Positions 17,566 through 26,148 of a stretch of 64,000 nucleotides of DNA are shown here, piece after piece. Every line of letters starts with the position of its first letter. The first letter of the stretch is position 1. Both the position numbers and the translations under genes were made by a program. Source of the DNA: an archaeon (lineage in GTDB: Archaea; Thermoproteota; Nitrososphaeria; Nitrososphaerales; Gagatemarchaeaceae); assembly GCA_021786575.1 (NCBI GenBank), contig JAJYMY010000002.1, forward strand, positions 124,001 to 188,000, in the 5' to 3' direction. The notes under the pieces were generated by a model. The model was not told the origin of the DNA. It did not search any database and saw only the letters and a list, made by a program, of their open reading frames with translations.

Positions 17566-18404
17566 TGCGCACCGTCCTGGTGGATCTTCGCCAGGATGTG
17601 ACTTCCTTTGTTCAACCCCTCGTATACATAGACTCCGACTGATGTCACGTTCCTAGGCATCCTCGGGGCTATCCGCCCCAGCACCTCTCTCGCCAGATTC
17701 TCGACTGTCGCCTCACCATCGAGCAGCACCGTAGTGTCCTTCGGGGCTTTGATAGCGAACTCCCCATGAATCGTATTGAACTTCAGGGAAACACTCTCCC
17801 GGTCCATTGAGGTCACATATTTTCCATTGATGAACAACTTGTGGTCAAGCCCTTTGACTGCTTCCCTGACTATCTGCTTCGCGACACCGAAGTCAACCAC
17901 CATGCCTTCTGCCGGCCGGCCGGTCATCTCTACCAGAACGCTTGATGTATGACCATGCATCACCGAGCACTTTTCAGTCTTGGGGAGGATATGCGCGTAA
18001 TCGAAATTGAATGACGGATCGTCCAGGAATATGGTTTGCCCCCTGCTTTCTTCGCTCAGTCCAAGCACCCTTATGCCATGGTCAAAGCGGTCGCTTCTGA
18101 GCGATTCTCGCTTGATTATGACGCAACTCTTCTTTCTGCCGAGGACCCTCATGTCCTCCTCGTCGAGCTCGGGTTCGACGAAAACCCACGTTTTGTTCAC
18201 ATGGAAGTCTGCCCTTAGGTCTCTGTCGCCAGGAAGACGCGCATCCTCCTCGAATTCGATCCCCAGAGAACTGAGGAGGTCACCCACCAGCTGGTGGGTG
18301 CTCGTCCTTCTCTGAACGGACCCTGTCCCGTAACTCCTCGCATAGGCGCCTTCTTCGAGCTTCTTCAGCTTTGGCACCAACTTGGACAGGACCTGTTCGC
18401 TCAA
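17544..18404 (-). CDS. queD: QueD/6-pyruvoyl-tetrahydropterin synthase family protein with N-terminal extension
   Basis: 287 residues. The C-terminal half is a T-fold: FDYAHILP and CSVMHGHTSSVLVEM provide the zinc His residues and the catalytic Cys, with GMVVDFGVAKQIV, LDHKLF and EATVENLAREV following. It likely makes 6-carboxy-tetrahydropterin for preQ0. The first 140 residues are an extra region with ADFHVNKTWVFVEPELDEEDM and RKKSCVIIKRESL that I do not recognise. TTG at 18404 is preferred: a TATA lies 27-36 bp upstream, and the open frame beyond it to 18581 runs antisense through tRNA-Gly. Confidence 0.85.
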   Translation of the reverse strand: MSEQVLSKLVPKLKKLEEGAYARSYGTGSVQRRTSTHQLVGDLLSSLGIEFEEDARLPGDRDLRADFHVNKTWVFVEPELDEEDMRVLGRKKSCVIIKRESLRSDRFDHGIRVLGLSEESRGQTIFLDDPSFNFDYAHILPKTEKCSVMHGHTSSVLVEMTGRPAEGMVVDFGVAKQIVREAVKGLDHKLFINGKYVTSMDRESVSLKFNTIHGEFAIKAPKDTTVLLDGEATVENLAREVLGRIAPRMPRNVTSVGVYVYEGLNKGSHILAKIHQDGAQSRRKKR

Positions 18405-18430
18405 GTTGCTGGGGGAGTAGGAACTGCTTG

Positions 18431-18440
18431 GTTTATACCA
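18431..18440 (-). promoter_or_regulatory. TATA box of the queD-queC-folE2 cluster
   Basis: Minus-strand tggtataaac lies 27-36 bp before the TTG at 18404 and 24 bp from the 5' end of the divergent tRNA-Gly gene. Confidence 0.55.
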
Positions 18441-18463
18441 TTTCCGTTCAAGGGGCCAGTGGG

Positions 18464-18538
18464 GCGGCCTTGATCCAGTGGTTAGGATAGTGGCTTCCCA
18501 AGCCACTCGCCCGGGTTCGAATCCCGGAGGCCGCACCA
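18464..18538 (+). tRNA. tRNA-Gly (CCC)
   Basis: Acceptor GCGGCCT pairs with AGGCCGC. The D-arm is atcc-agtggtta-ggat, the anticodon arm gtggc-ttCCCaa-gccac reads CCC, and the T-arm is cgggt-tcgaatc-ccgga-like. ACCA is encoded at the end. It is the only tRNA in the window without an insertion. Confidence 0.96.
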
Positions 18539-18728
18539 TTACCCTTCGCCATGTTCCACTTAGTTCGCGGGCCGCCGTCACCCGCTAGTAGGTCCCTCAA
18601 GGCTTGCTCAATGATCACCATGATCCTTTGAAATGAGCGCTTAGCCCGAGCTCGATGGTCTGCGCTTAGTTCTCCAGATAACACATCACGATGTCGAACT
18701 GGAGGCTCGGGCATCAACGCGTAACGCG

Positions 18729-19187
18729 TTAATCCTCGATTCGCTTGAGCGCTTCCACTGCCTCGGTTATGTGCTGTTTCGGCCTCAGCTGGGATGCGAA
18801 CATGTGTCTCACCACTCCTGTCTTGTCTATGATGAACGTGACGCGGCCGGGCATCAGGCCCATCGACTTCGCGCCGTACGCCTTCCTTACCCTTCCCCCT
18901 TCATCCGAGAGCAGAGGAAACTTGGCTCCACATTCTTCAGCGAATCCGCTGTGGCTCTCGGCGGAGTCAGAGCTTATCCCAATGACTTCCGCTCCCATGG
19001 CCGAGATGCCCCCGTAGCTTTCGCCAAACGCCTTCGTCTCCAGCGTACAACCAGTAGTGAAGTCCTTCGGATAGAAGTAGAGCACGACGTTCTTCAAACC
19101 AACGAAGTCGTGCAATGACACCATCCGCCCGTCCTGTGCTGGGAGCGTGAAGTCTGGGGCTTTTTCTCCGACTCTTGGACCGCTCAA
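18729..19187 (-). CDS. bcp: Peroxiredoxin, Bcp/PrxQ type
   Basis: Thiol peroxidase of 152 residues. The peroxidatic Cys is in DFTTGCTLETKAF, and a second Cys five residues on the family scale (AEECGAKFPLL) may be resolving. APDFTLPAQDGRMVSL and GLMPGRVTFIIDKTGVVRH are typical. 7 nt upstream-to-downstream spacing from the 19195-19530 gene suggests co-transcription. Confidence 0.93.
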   Translation of the reverse strand: MSGPRVGEKAPDFTLPAQDGRMVSLHDFVGLKNVVLYFYPKDFTTGCTLETKAFGESYGGISAMGAEVIGISSDSAESHSGFAEECGAKFPLLSDEGGRVRKAYGAKSMGLMPGRVTFIIDKTGVVRHMFASQLRPKQHITEAVEALKRIED

Positions 19188-19194
19188 ACGTCTC

Positions 19195-19530
19195 TCAGGT
19201 CCCTTCTGTGATTTTCTTCAGCGAAATCGACCCGTTCCTGATATCTAGGTCGTAGACCTCGTTGACGTCTAGTCTGATGCCGAGCATGTCGTATTCAGAT
19301 TCTGTCAGGGTCATAATTATCTTGGAGAACCCTATCTCCCTCATCTGGGGCATCAGACCCATGGACTGGAGCTGCGACACCATCCCCTGAACTACCCTCC
19401 CCTCGTCGCTGGTTGGGAACATCTCGGGTCTGCGCGTGTCCCTGACTTCCACCAGCTCTATCTGCTTCGCAGGAAGTCCAGTCAGAGGGTCAGTTACGCC
19501 GCTTATCCGGCTGACCTTTACCTTGCCCAT
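19195..19530 (-). CDS. Conserved-looking protein of unknown function
   Basis: 111 residues, not recognised. A strand-rich N-terminus (KVKVSRISGVTDPLTG, KQIELVEVRD) is followed by a helix (VVQGMVSQLQSMGLMPQM) and a strand-rich C-terminus (FSKIIMTLTESEYDMLGIRL). Composition is normal for a cytosolic protein. It lies between the peroxiredoxin gene and another unknown gene on the same strand. Confidence 0.7.
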   Translation of the reverse strand: MGKVKVSRISGVTDPLTGLPAKQIELVEVRDTRRPEMFPTSDEGRVVQGMVSQLQSMGLMPQMREIGFSKIIMTLTESEYDMLGIRLDVNEVYDLDIRNGSISLKKITEGT

Positions 19531-19605
19531 TTAGCCCGTCTCTTCTTTCCGCTGGTATAAACTCAGCGTCTGGCGTTTGCGTCAGGTTTTCTGACTGAAA
19601 ATGGG

Positions 19606-20082
19606 CTACTGGGTGGCGTCCGGCTCTGGCTGAGCTTGGGTTCCTTCCGTCCCTTCAGGCTGGGCTTCTTCTGAAGGCACCTGCTCCCCTCCCTCGGCAG
19701 GCTGGTTCGCCATTAGTGCCTCGACGTCTTCGGGCGAGAGTATCCTTGCCATCGAGAGGTTGACCAAGGAGTTGGCCGAAGCGACACCAGACAACCTCCC
19801 TATCCTTCCTCTCAGCTGACGCCACTTCAGCTTGGTGTTTCCGCTCTTGGAAGTGTAGATTATACCAAGCACATCCCTCGCGTTGATGAACGTGATGTCT
19901 CTTATTTTCTTAAGATCGACTTTGTCTACGGCCTCTACGTAAATCGATCCCTGGTCTCCTTGCTTCTCCGGAAAGACCTCGGGGTCCCTAAGGTACGACT
20001 CTGGGATGAAGCTCCTGCAAGTACTGCTGATAAGAAATCGCCTGAAACCCTCAAGATTGCAGGTGAGATCTAGCTCAACCAC
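19606..20082 (-). CDS. Protein of unknown function with disordered acidic tail
   Basis: 158 residues, not recognised. Residues 1-115 are structured in appearance (MVELDLTCNLEGFRRFL, VDKVDLKKIRDITFINARDV, KLKWRQLRGRIGRLSG). The last 40 are a Glu/Gln/Pro/Gly-rich tail. Same strand as the 19195-19530 gene, 75 bp upstream of it. Confidence 0.7.
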   Translation of the reverse strand: MVELDLTCNLEGFRRFLISSTCRSFIPESYLRDPEVFPEKQGDQGSIYVEAVDKVDLKKIRDITFINARDVLGIIYTSKSGNTKLKWRQLRGRIGRLSGVASANSLVNLSMARILSPEDVEALMANQPAEGGEQVPSEEAQPEGTEGTQAQPEPDATQ

Positions 20083-20285
20083 CAGGCTTCACCTAAACCC
20101 GCGGCGCCTTCCACAGGTTATAAATTGATTCCCAATGTGCAGAGACGGTGGTTTTGTCATATCATGTGGGTTCTCGCACTCAAGATCCTCGACATCTGTC
20201 GGTTCAGCAGGCTAATCCGGTCATCACCCACAAACCCTCCGGAGCAGGCTCAACATTAAAGTGTTCCAGGCGCCTCTCTCCGAGT

Positions 20286-20843
20286 GTGCGGTATCTCATC
20301 AGGATCAAAGAGCGTGACTCGCGCGTGAACCTCCTTGAGGCAGTCAAAACCCTCGCCGGTGAATTCGGGGCTGAGGCAAAGAACCCAAAGCGGACATCTT
20401 ATGGCGCCCTAGAGCTTGACATTTTTGCTACAAGTAGCGTCAGTTTCGAACGTTTCGTAGCCTCCTTGGCTCCCCTTGGTGAGCCCGAGTTCACAAGGGA
20501 CCTGAACGTCCCCATGCAATTCCGAATGGAAGCCGAGCTCTTCTCTGAGGCTAGGTCACTGTTCAACGCCGAACGGTACTGGGAGTGCCATGAGGTCCTC
20601 GAGGGGGCCTGGCGGGTAAAGGATGGGGATGAGAAGAGACAACTCCAGGGGATGATACTTGTCTGCGCGGCTTTCGTCCACCATCAGAAAGGGGAGGATT
20701 CGGTCGCTCTCGGTATCTTAGAGCGAGCTGTCCGGCTGTTGAATCTCCAGAATGCTCAATTTGGGGCATTCAGGGTGGACTTGCTGAAGGCGGAAGCTGA
20801 ACAGATACTGACGACACGGAATTTCTTCTGCTTCACTGTCTAG
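20286..20843 (+). CDS. DUF309 family protein
   Basis: 186 residues. The C-terminal half has the DUF309 helical pattern: EARSLFNAERYWECHEVLEGAWR, LQGMILVCAAFVHHQKG and GILERAVRLLN. The N-terminal 75 residues are extra. GTG at 20286 is chosen because a ttaaag TATA-like element lies near 20255 and the upstream 46 codons look non-coding. Function unknown. Confidence 0.75.
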   Translation: MRYLIRIKERDSRVNLLEAVKTLAGEFGAEAKNPKRTSYGALELDIFATSSVSFERFVASLAPLGEPEFTRDLNVPMQFRMEAELFSEARSLFNAERYWECHEVLEGAWRVKDGDEKRQLQGMILVCAAFVHHQKGEDSVALGILERAVRLLNLQNAQFGAFRVDLLKAEAEQILTTRNFFCFTV

Positions 20844-21181
20844 CCGAACACTGGAAGGTTCATTGGGTTCGCCTGTTCGTTCAGCTGTTCCCTGGGCCTG
20901 AGTGCGATGAGGTCGAAGATTAGGGAAAGGATGGAAAGGACGACCAGTGTGGCCCAGGCTTCCCCGCCGTAATGCCCTGCCCAGTTGTAGAGGGTGACAA
21001 CCGCCACCACCGCAGAGAGGGCCCCGCCTACCACGAACGCGCCCCTGAATTCGACTAAACACGCGAGTGCGTCGAGGATGAGGACGACCCCGATTAGAGG
21101 CGCGGTGGCCTGTATGACGGGCACCGGGCATCCACTGCTCGGGCACATGTACTTTGAACCAAACCCCCAGGCGACCACCAC
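20840..21181 (-). CDS. Small four-helix membrane protein
   Basis: 113 residues, three to four hydrophobic helices (PVIQATAPLIGVVLILDAL, GAFVVGGALSAVVAVVTLY, WATLVVLSILSLIFDLIAL). Starts at GTG 21181, the only usual codon after an in-frame stop, though the hydrophobic frame continues 20 codons upstream. Not recognised. Overlaps the convergent DUF309 gene by 4 nt. Confidence 0.65.
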   Translation of the reverse strand: MVVAWGFGSKYMCPSSGCPVPVIQATAPLIGVVLILDALACLVEFRGAFVVGGALSAVVAVVTLYNWAGHYGGEAWATLVVLSILSLIFDLIALRPREQLNEQANPMNLPVFG

Positions 21182-21239
21182 TGTCGACGCTCCTGTAAGG
21201 AGGTTAAAGATAGCCGAGGCTTTCGTCGCCAGAGCCAGT

Positions 21240-21665
21240 CTACTTCACCATTGTCAGTCGGTAATGGCCCGCCTCGATGTTCTTGTTGATGTTATCCTTC
21301 ACCAAGTACAGCCTGTGGATGGGGTTGTCAGTCTTCGGTGAAAGGGAGTAATCATCTCCCACCACAAATTCGTAGACCTGCCCGTCTCTACACGCGTGGT
21401 TGAACTTCTTCCCAGGCTTGACCCCAATTGAGTTCATTCGTACATCCTTCAGCGTCGTGCAGGTCAACACCGCCCACTCCTCGTCCTCAGGGACCGACTC
21501 GAACCCCACGCTCGGCTTCAGCGGCTCTCCGTACCGCTTGTCGTCGCAGAAGAGCTTCTTGCAGCCCCTGCACTTCCAGACGTCTACAACTCCTTGCAGG
21601 TAGTTATCGCGGTTCACGTTCACCATGCCTACGAAGACTATCTCATGCTCATGCGGTGTATCCAT
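21240..21665 (-). CDS. Unknown protein with a CxxC zinc knuckle
   Basis: 141 residues. VWKCRGCKKLFCDDKRYG supplies a CxxC and a nearby third Cys; a fourth ligand may be the Cys in VLTCTTL or NHACRDG. The rest is strand-rich. Not recognised. Just downstream of the TrmB pair on the same strand with a 3-nt gap. Confidence 0.65.
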   Translation of the reverse strand: MDTPHEHEIVFVGMVNVNRDNYLQGVVDVWKCRGCKKLFCDDKRYGEPLKPSVGFESVPEDEEWAVLTCTTLKDVRMNSIGVKPGKKFNHACRDGQVYEFVVGDDYSLSPKTDNPIHRLYLVKDNINKNIEAGHYRLTMVK

Positions 21666-21668
21666 GGC

Positions 21669-22061
21669 TCACGTGCCCTCCCTCTCTGTCCTTTTGTCCG
21701 TTGCGGCTTCGTACAGGGGGATTAACTCGAGTATCAATCTGTCCACCCTCAGCCTCCTTTCGTTCACCTCCCTCACCATCGCCTCCCTCCACGTCCTGAA
21801 GTGGTTAGCGATTCCAAGCCTCGGATGGACAGGGATGATCTCCTCGCCGTCTCCAGAGATGATTGCCATCCCCTTCTCCAATAGCGTGGCCGCCCCCCTC
21901 CTTTGGGACAAAGGGACCCGACCGTCTCGAAGAAGCCTGAGATACAGCAAAGCGTCGTCACGGGCCAGGCCAGCGTCCTTGCAGAGCCGCTGGATGATGT
22001 CCTCTTCGTCCCGTAGTCCATGCCTCTCGCTCAACGCTTGGTGGTCCCGGGTGAGCTCCAC
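21669..22061 (-). CDS. Regulator-like small protein following TrmB
   Basis: 130 residues, helical. EEDIIQRLCKDAGLARDDALLYLRLLRDGRV followed by GAATLLEKGMAIISGDGEEI resembles a winged-helix region of TrmB type, with a helical C-terminus (FRTWREAMVREVNERRLRVDRL). Overlaps the TrmB gene by 31 nt, so translation is likely coupled and the two may work together. Confidence 0.65.
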   Translation of the reverse strand: MELTRDHQALSERHGLRDEEDIIQRLCKDAGLARDDALLYLRLLRDGRVPLSQRRGAATLLEKGMAIISGDGEEIIPVHPRLGIANHFRTWREAMVREVNERRLRVDRLILELIPLYEAATDKRTEREGT

Positions 22062-22795
22062 AGAAATTCGAAGTAATCCTTGGCGAAGCTGGCCAGTCCG
22101 TGGTGCGAAGCCCAGATGGCAAGGGGCAGTCCGCCCTGTTCCGCACCTCCGAGCAGGAGGACGACCTCTCGCGAGTCTGATACTAGTCCTCCACCGTACA
22201 TGGTCTTCCTCGTTCTGAGCTCCGAGTGCCTCGCCAGCTTTTCAGCCGCCTCATCGGGAAGGTCAGGGGATGTGAGGAGCAGGCATTTCACTCCTTTCTC
22301 TTTCAGCGTCGCGAGCAGCGGCTCGATCCTATCCGTGAATGGGGCGAGCTGCGCTGGTAGGGCTATTAGCAACTCAGTCCTGCAGTTGAGGAGGAGGTTC
22401 TTTACTCTCGAGAGAATCTCGTTCGTCCCCCTCATTATCCAGATGTCTGGCTTTTCCTGCTCACCTCTGCTCACATAAATCCTCATCAGTTCTTCCAGAG
22501 CGACCTGCTCCATCTCCTTCCTCTCGGTCTCCTGACGCGACCTGAGTTCTTCCAGGGCCGTGTCTGGCGGCTTGGCCGTGTAAACTATCGGCCTGCTTTT
22601 CTGCTCCTCCACCCAGCCGCGGTGGTGCAGCGACTCTAGCGCGTCGTAAACTTTCGAATAGGGTATCCTTGCTTCCCTGCTTACGTCGCTGGCTGTCATG
22701 GTCCCCCCCTTCAGCAGGGCGACGTAGGCTTTCACTTCGCTCCCCGTGAGCCCGAGCCCCTCGATTGAGGCTGAGGCGCGCTCGCTCAGGGTCAT
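22031..22795 (-). CDS. TrmB-family transcriptional regulator
   Basis: 254 residues. The N-terminal winged helix is LGLTGSEVKAYVALLKGG / TASDVSREARIPYSKVYDAL / LHHRGWVEE. A coiled linker (LEELRSRQETERKEMEQ) leads to a sensor domain of the phospholipase-D-like type common in TrmB proteins (IWIMRGTNEILSRVKNLL, ELLIALPAQLAPF). It is divergently transcribed from the tetraether-type radical SAM gene, which makes lipid regulation a reasonable guess, but no operator was identified. Confidence 0.87.
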   Translation of the reverse strand: MTLSERASASIEGLGLTGSEVKAYVALLKGGTMTASDVSREARIPYSKVYDALESLHHRGWVEEQKSRPIVYTAKPPDTALEELRSRQETERKEMEQVALEELMRIYVSRGEQEKPDIWIMRGTNEILSRVKNLLLNCRTELLIALPAQLAPFTDRIEPLLATLKEKGVKCLLLTSPDLPDEAAEKLARHSELRTRKTMYGGGLVSDSREVVLLLGGAEQGGLPLAIWASHHGLASFAKDYFEFLWSSPGTTKR

Positions 22796-22944
22796 CGTTC
22801 CCCTCCGCCTTGGATGTAGGAGGTTCTCAGTAGGGTTGCAGCGCCTTTGACACCTGCCCGGACGTGGCCGCTGGCGCTCTTTGAGTACACGCTTGGCCTG
22901 GCAACCGGCCCAGACTTTAACTTTTCACCTTCTGGAAAGTTAAA

Positions 22945-24663
22945 ATGCTTATATCGCCACGGAGAGGGAGACTCCTCAGCGAACCTACTTTGGCTCAAAT
23001 CGCTGACGTCAGTCTAGAACTGAAGAAGGAAGTTTCCAGGGGTAACTTCATCCGCCAGACGCAGTCCATCTGTCCCGACTGCAACAGGATACTGCCCGCG
23101 ATTGTCTTTGAGCGGGACAGCAAGGTCTGGATGACGAAGACATGCCCCGAGCACGGTGAGACCGAAGAACTCTACTTCGGCTCCTACGAGATGTACAGCA
23201 AGTTCTCACGCTATTGGAAGGACGGGAAGGGGACACACGCAGCTAACGTCCCGCTCGACGTATGTTCATGTCCGGCAAACTGCGGCCTCTGCTCTAACCA
23301 CCTGTCACACACAGGGCTCTCGAACATCATAGTGACGAACAGGTGCGACCTCACCTGTTGGTACTGCTTCTTCTATGTCAAGAAGGGGCTGGAGGGAGCC
23401 TACGTCTACGAGCCCACGCTCGATCAGATTAGGGAGATGGGACGCTCGCTGAAGGCGGAAAGACCAGTCGCAGGGAATTCCGTCCAGATAACTGGTGGGG
23501 AGCCGACCCTCCGCGAGGACTTGCCGACCATCATCAAGATATTGAAGGAGGAAGGAGTGGATCACATCCAGCTTAACACCAACGGCATAAACCTCGCCCT
23601 CAACCCTGGGCTGGCGAAGCGCCTGAAGGACGCCGGGGTCTCTAACCTTTACATGAGTTTCGACGGTGTCACGCCCAAGACAAATCCAAAGAACCACTGG
23701 GAGGCGCCTTACGCCATCGACGCGTGCAGGCGAGTGGGAGTGGGGGTCGTCCTTGTCCCCACGGTCATAAAGTCAATCAACGACCACGAACTCGGAGACA
23801 TAATCCGCTTCGGCGCTAAGAACATCGATACCGTGCACGCGGTAAACTTCCAGCCGGTCTCGCTTACTGGGAGGTTGACCAAGACTGAGAGGGCTAAGTA
23901 CCGAATCACGATTCCAGACTGTATCGAAAGGATAGAGGAGCAGACAAATGGCATGATATCGAAGGACGGATGGTTCCCAGTCCCGTCCTGCTCTCCGGTG
24001 ACAGGTTTCATCGAGGCCTTCACCAAAAAGGAGCAATACGAACTCTCCATCCACTTCGCCTGTGGTGCGGGGACATACGTGTTCAACGATCCAGACAAGA
24101 AGAGGCTCGTCCCGCTGCCTGACTTCGTCGACATTCCAGGCCTGATCGAGTACCTCGACGAGAAGACGGAGGAGATTTACTCTGGGACAAACCGCTACAT
24201 AGTAGCGGCGAAGGTGCTGACCAGGATTTCGTCCTTCGTAAATAAAGAGAAGCAGCCCAAGAGCCTGAGCTTCGCCAAACTGCTCACTGACGCACTAGTG
24301 AAGCACGACTACTCGTCTGTGGGCCAATTCCACCTGAAGAGTATGTTCATCGGCATGATGCACTTCCAGGACAAATACAACCAGGACGAGGAGAGGCTAC
24401 AGCGCTGCGACATCCACTATCTGACCCCCGACCTGAGGATCATACCATTCTGTAGTTTCAACGTGATTCCCGAGTGGTACAGAGATCGCATTCAGCAGAA
24501 GTACGGGATGCCCATCGAGGCCTGGGAGGCTAAGACCGGCAGGAAGCTGGAGGACGGCCTCTACAGGGGAACTCTGAGGCGCGGCGGGCATGTGCAGGGT
24601 TGCGGGTGCGCCGCTGGCGAACACGGCGAACCGCTCCCGATTCAACCAATCACAGGGACCTAG
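22945..24663 (+). CDS. Radical SAM protein of the Tes (MJ0619) family, probable tetraether synthase
   Basis: 572 residues. The N-terminal Cys-rich region has CPDCNRILPAIVFER and TKTCPEHG, then CSCPANCGLCSNHLSHT, as in the MJ0619/Tes family. The radical SAM cluster motif is CDLTCWYC in VTNRCDLTCWYCFFY (about residue 133), with ITGGEPTLR for SAM binding. Tes joins two archaeol chains to make GDGT or macrocyclic lipids, fitting the inferred lineage. The ATG at 22945 overlaps a TATA-like cttatat; a TTG at 22989 would be one TATA spacing downstream and may be the true start. Divergent from trmB. Confidence 0.85.
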   Translation: MLISPRRGRLLSEPTLAQIADVSLELKKEVSRGNFIRQTQSICPDCNRILPAIVFERDSKVWMTKTCPEHGETEELYFGSYEMYSKFSRYWKDGKGTHAANVPLDVCSCPANCGLCSNHLSHTGLSNIIVTNRCDLTCWYCFFYVKKGLEGAYVYEPTLDQIREMGRSLKAERPVAGNSVQITGGEPTLREDLPTIIKILKEEGVDHIQLNTNGINLALNPGLAKRLKDAGVSNLYMSFDGVTPKTNPKNHWEAPYAIDACRRVGVGVVLVPTVIKSINDHELGDIIRFGAKNIDTVHAVNFQPVSLTGRLTKTERAKYRITIPDCIERIEEQTNGMISKDGWFPVPSCSPVTGFIEAFTKKEQYELSIHFACGAGTYVFNDPDKKRLVPLPDFVDIPGLIEYLDEKTEEIYSGTNRYIVAAKVLTRISSFVNKEKQPKSLSFAKLLTDALVKHDYSSVGQFHLKSMFIGMMHFQDKYNQDEERLQRCDIHYLTPDLRIIPFCSFNVIPEWYRDRIQQKYGMPIEAWEAKTGRKLEDGLYRGTLRRGGHVQGCGCAAGEHGEPLPIQPITGT

Positions 24664-24804
24664 ACAGAGTTTCGGCCGACCGCTAGTCCAGTCAGCTTTA
24701 GACCAGATATCCTACTGCGGCAGGCGTAGAGGGTCGCGCTAGCGTGCCATCCTAATTCGGGACCTCTCTATCATTTATTTACCTGACGAGAAATCGCCTC
24801 TTGA
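24664..24804. promoter_or_regulatory. Intergenic region with TATA box of the DUF929 gene
   Basis: catttattt at about 24772-24780 lies 25-33 bp before the TTG start at 24805. Nothing else is evident in this 140-bp gap. Confidence 0.45.
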
Positions 24805-25713
24805 TTGTCAATCAAGGCGAACCTTCGCGCTAGACAGAGGCGAAGGCGTATAATGTGGATTTCAATTGCCGCAGTAATGGTCGCCCTGTTGGTTGTCGTC
24901 TACTTTATCGCGGCGGCGAGCAGCGACCCATACACGAAATATATCGGGGAACCCGTCTCTTCGACCATCATTCAGCAGATAACTGGGGTGAGCGACTCCA
25001 CGCTCAACGCCATCGGTACCCCATCTGGCGTCTCGGCGCCTGTCACGATATCAGGTTCCGCTCTCACTTCAGGGGGGAAGCCCGAGGTCCTCTATATCGG
25101 TGGGGAATTCTGCCCCTTCTGCGCTATCGAGCGGTGGGCAATAATCGTGGCGCTGTCGCATTTCGGGAAGTTCACCGGGCTTGAGTATATGCTCTCGTCG
25201 AGCACAGACGTCAATCCCAACACACCTACCTTCACATTCGCCCACGCCAATTACACCAGTGGCTACATCTCATTCGTGGCCGTCGAGGAATATGGCCGCG
25301 CAGGTACGAGTGATGTGAGGCAGACCCTCACCTCTGCCCAGACCAGCCTCGTCGCCCAGTATGACACATGTTCGGCAACTGGTACTACGGGGGGGATACC
25401 GTTTATAGACATCGCCAACCAGTATGCAGTAAATTGCGGCGCCCAGTTCCAGCTTCCAGCGATTGCGGGGGGTAATTGGAGCCAAGTTGCTTCAGTGCTC
25501 AACGACCCCAGCAGCAGCTACGCTCAGCTCATAGACGGTGCGGCCAACTATCTGATTAGCGCGATTTGTAACGTCGACGGTGGCCAGCCAGGCTCGGTGT
25601 GCGGCCAAGGCTATGCGACTGCAACCTTATCATACTCTCAGACCAGTTCCCTTACCTCCACGTCGCTGTTCACCGTTCCAGTCAGGAACTCAAACCCACG
25701 ATGGACCGTCTGA
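24805..25713 (+). CDS. DUF929 thioredoxin-like secreted/membrane-anchored protein
   Basis: 302 residues. A basic N-terminus (RARQRRRR) precedes one membrane segment ([20 protein letters not shown]); the rest is extracytoplasmic. [17 protein letters not shown] provides a thioredoxin-type CPFC motif. Two further Cys lie in CSATG and VNCGAQF. Probably an extracellular disulfide oxidoreductase. TTG start at 24805. Overlaps the VKOR gene by 13 nt, so a DsbA-like/DsbB-like pair is inferred. Confidence 0.83.
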   Translation: MSIKANLRARQRRRRIMWISIAAVMVALLVVVYFIAAASSDPYTKYIGEPVSSTIIQQITGVSDSTLNAIGTPSGVSAPVTISGSALTSGGKPEVLYIGGEFCPFCAIERWAIIVALSHFGKFTGLEYMLSSSTDVNPNTPTFTFAHANYTSGYISFVAVEEYGRAGTSDVRQTLTSAQTSLVAQYDTCSATGTTGGIPFIDIANQYAVNCGAQFQLPAIAGGNWSQVASVLNDPSSSYAQLIDGAANYLISAICNVDGGQPGSVCGQGYATATLSYSQTSSLTSTSLFTVPVRNSNPRWTV

Positions 25714-26144
25714 CCAAGGCCTTCATAGTTGTAGCCGCTGTCGGAGTGGCTATAGCAATCCTCCATGGGTATGACGAGATAACGGCGTATTCTACACCGA
25801 TATCTAGAGTCTGCAACATAAACAACTTCTTCTCGTGCGGTAGCGTCTTCGCCAGTGGAGACGTGACCTTCCCACCGGGGGAGTACGGCATCCCGCTCTA
25901 CATCTATGGCCTGATCTGGTTCCCACTCATGGTAGCCCTGGGTGTCTGGTACGGCCGCAAAAGAGGCTCCCTCTATGGAGAAGTGATGGTCCCAGTGCTC
26001 ATGGTGGGGAACATGTTTACTTTTTACCTGTGGTACCTAGAGCTCGGGGTGATACACGCAGTCTGCCCCGTCTGCATCTCCATGTATGTCCTGAATTACG
26101 TTATGACTGGCCTTGCGTTCTGGCGCCTCTTCGAGCCTACGTAG
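25701..26144 (+). CDS. Vitamin K epoxide reductase (VKOR) family protein
   Basis: 147 residues from the ATG at 25701 ([10 protein letters not shown]). Four to five membrane helices. The loop Cys are in [15 protein letters not shown] and the redox CxxC is in [11 protein letters not shown], as in VKOR quinone-linked disulfide oxidases. It would re-oxidise the DUF929 partner upstream and pass electrons to the quinone pool. The frame is open 34 codons earlier but inside DUF929, and lacks hydrophobic character there. Confidence 0.9.
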   Translation: MDRLTKAFIVVAAVGVAIAILHGYDEITAYSTPISRVCNINNFFSCGSVFASGDVTFPPGEYGIPLYIYGLIWFPLMVALGVWYGRKRGSLYGEVMVPVLMVGNMFTFYLWYLELGVIHAVCPVCISMYVLNYVMTGLAFWRLFEPT

Positions 26145-26148
26145 GAGT

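Noticed and set aside
18405-18581. N-terminal extension of queD
   Set aside because: It runs antisense through tRNA-Gly and gives the typical tRNA-shadow peptide.
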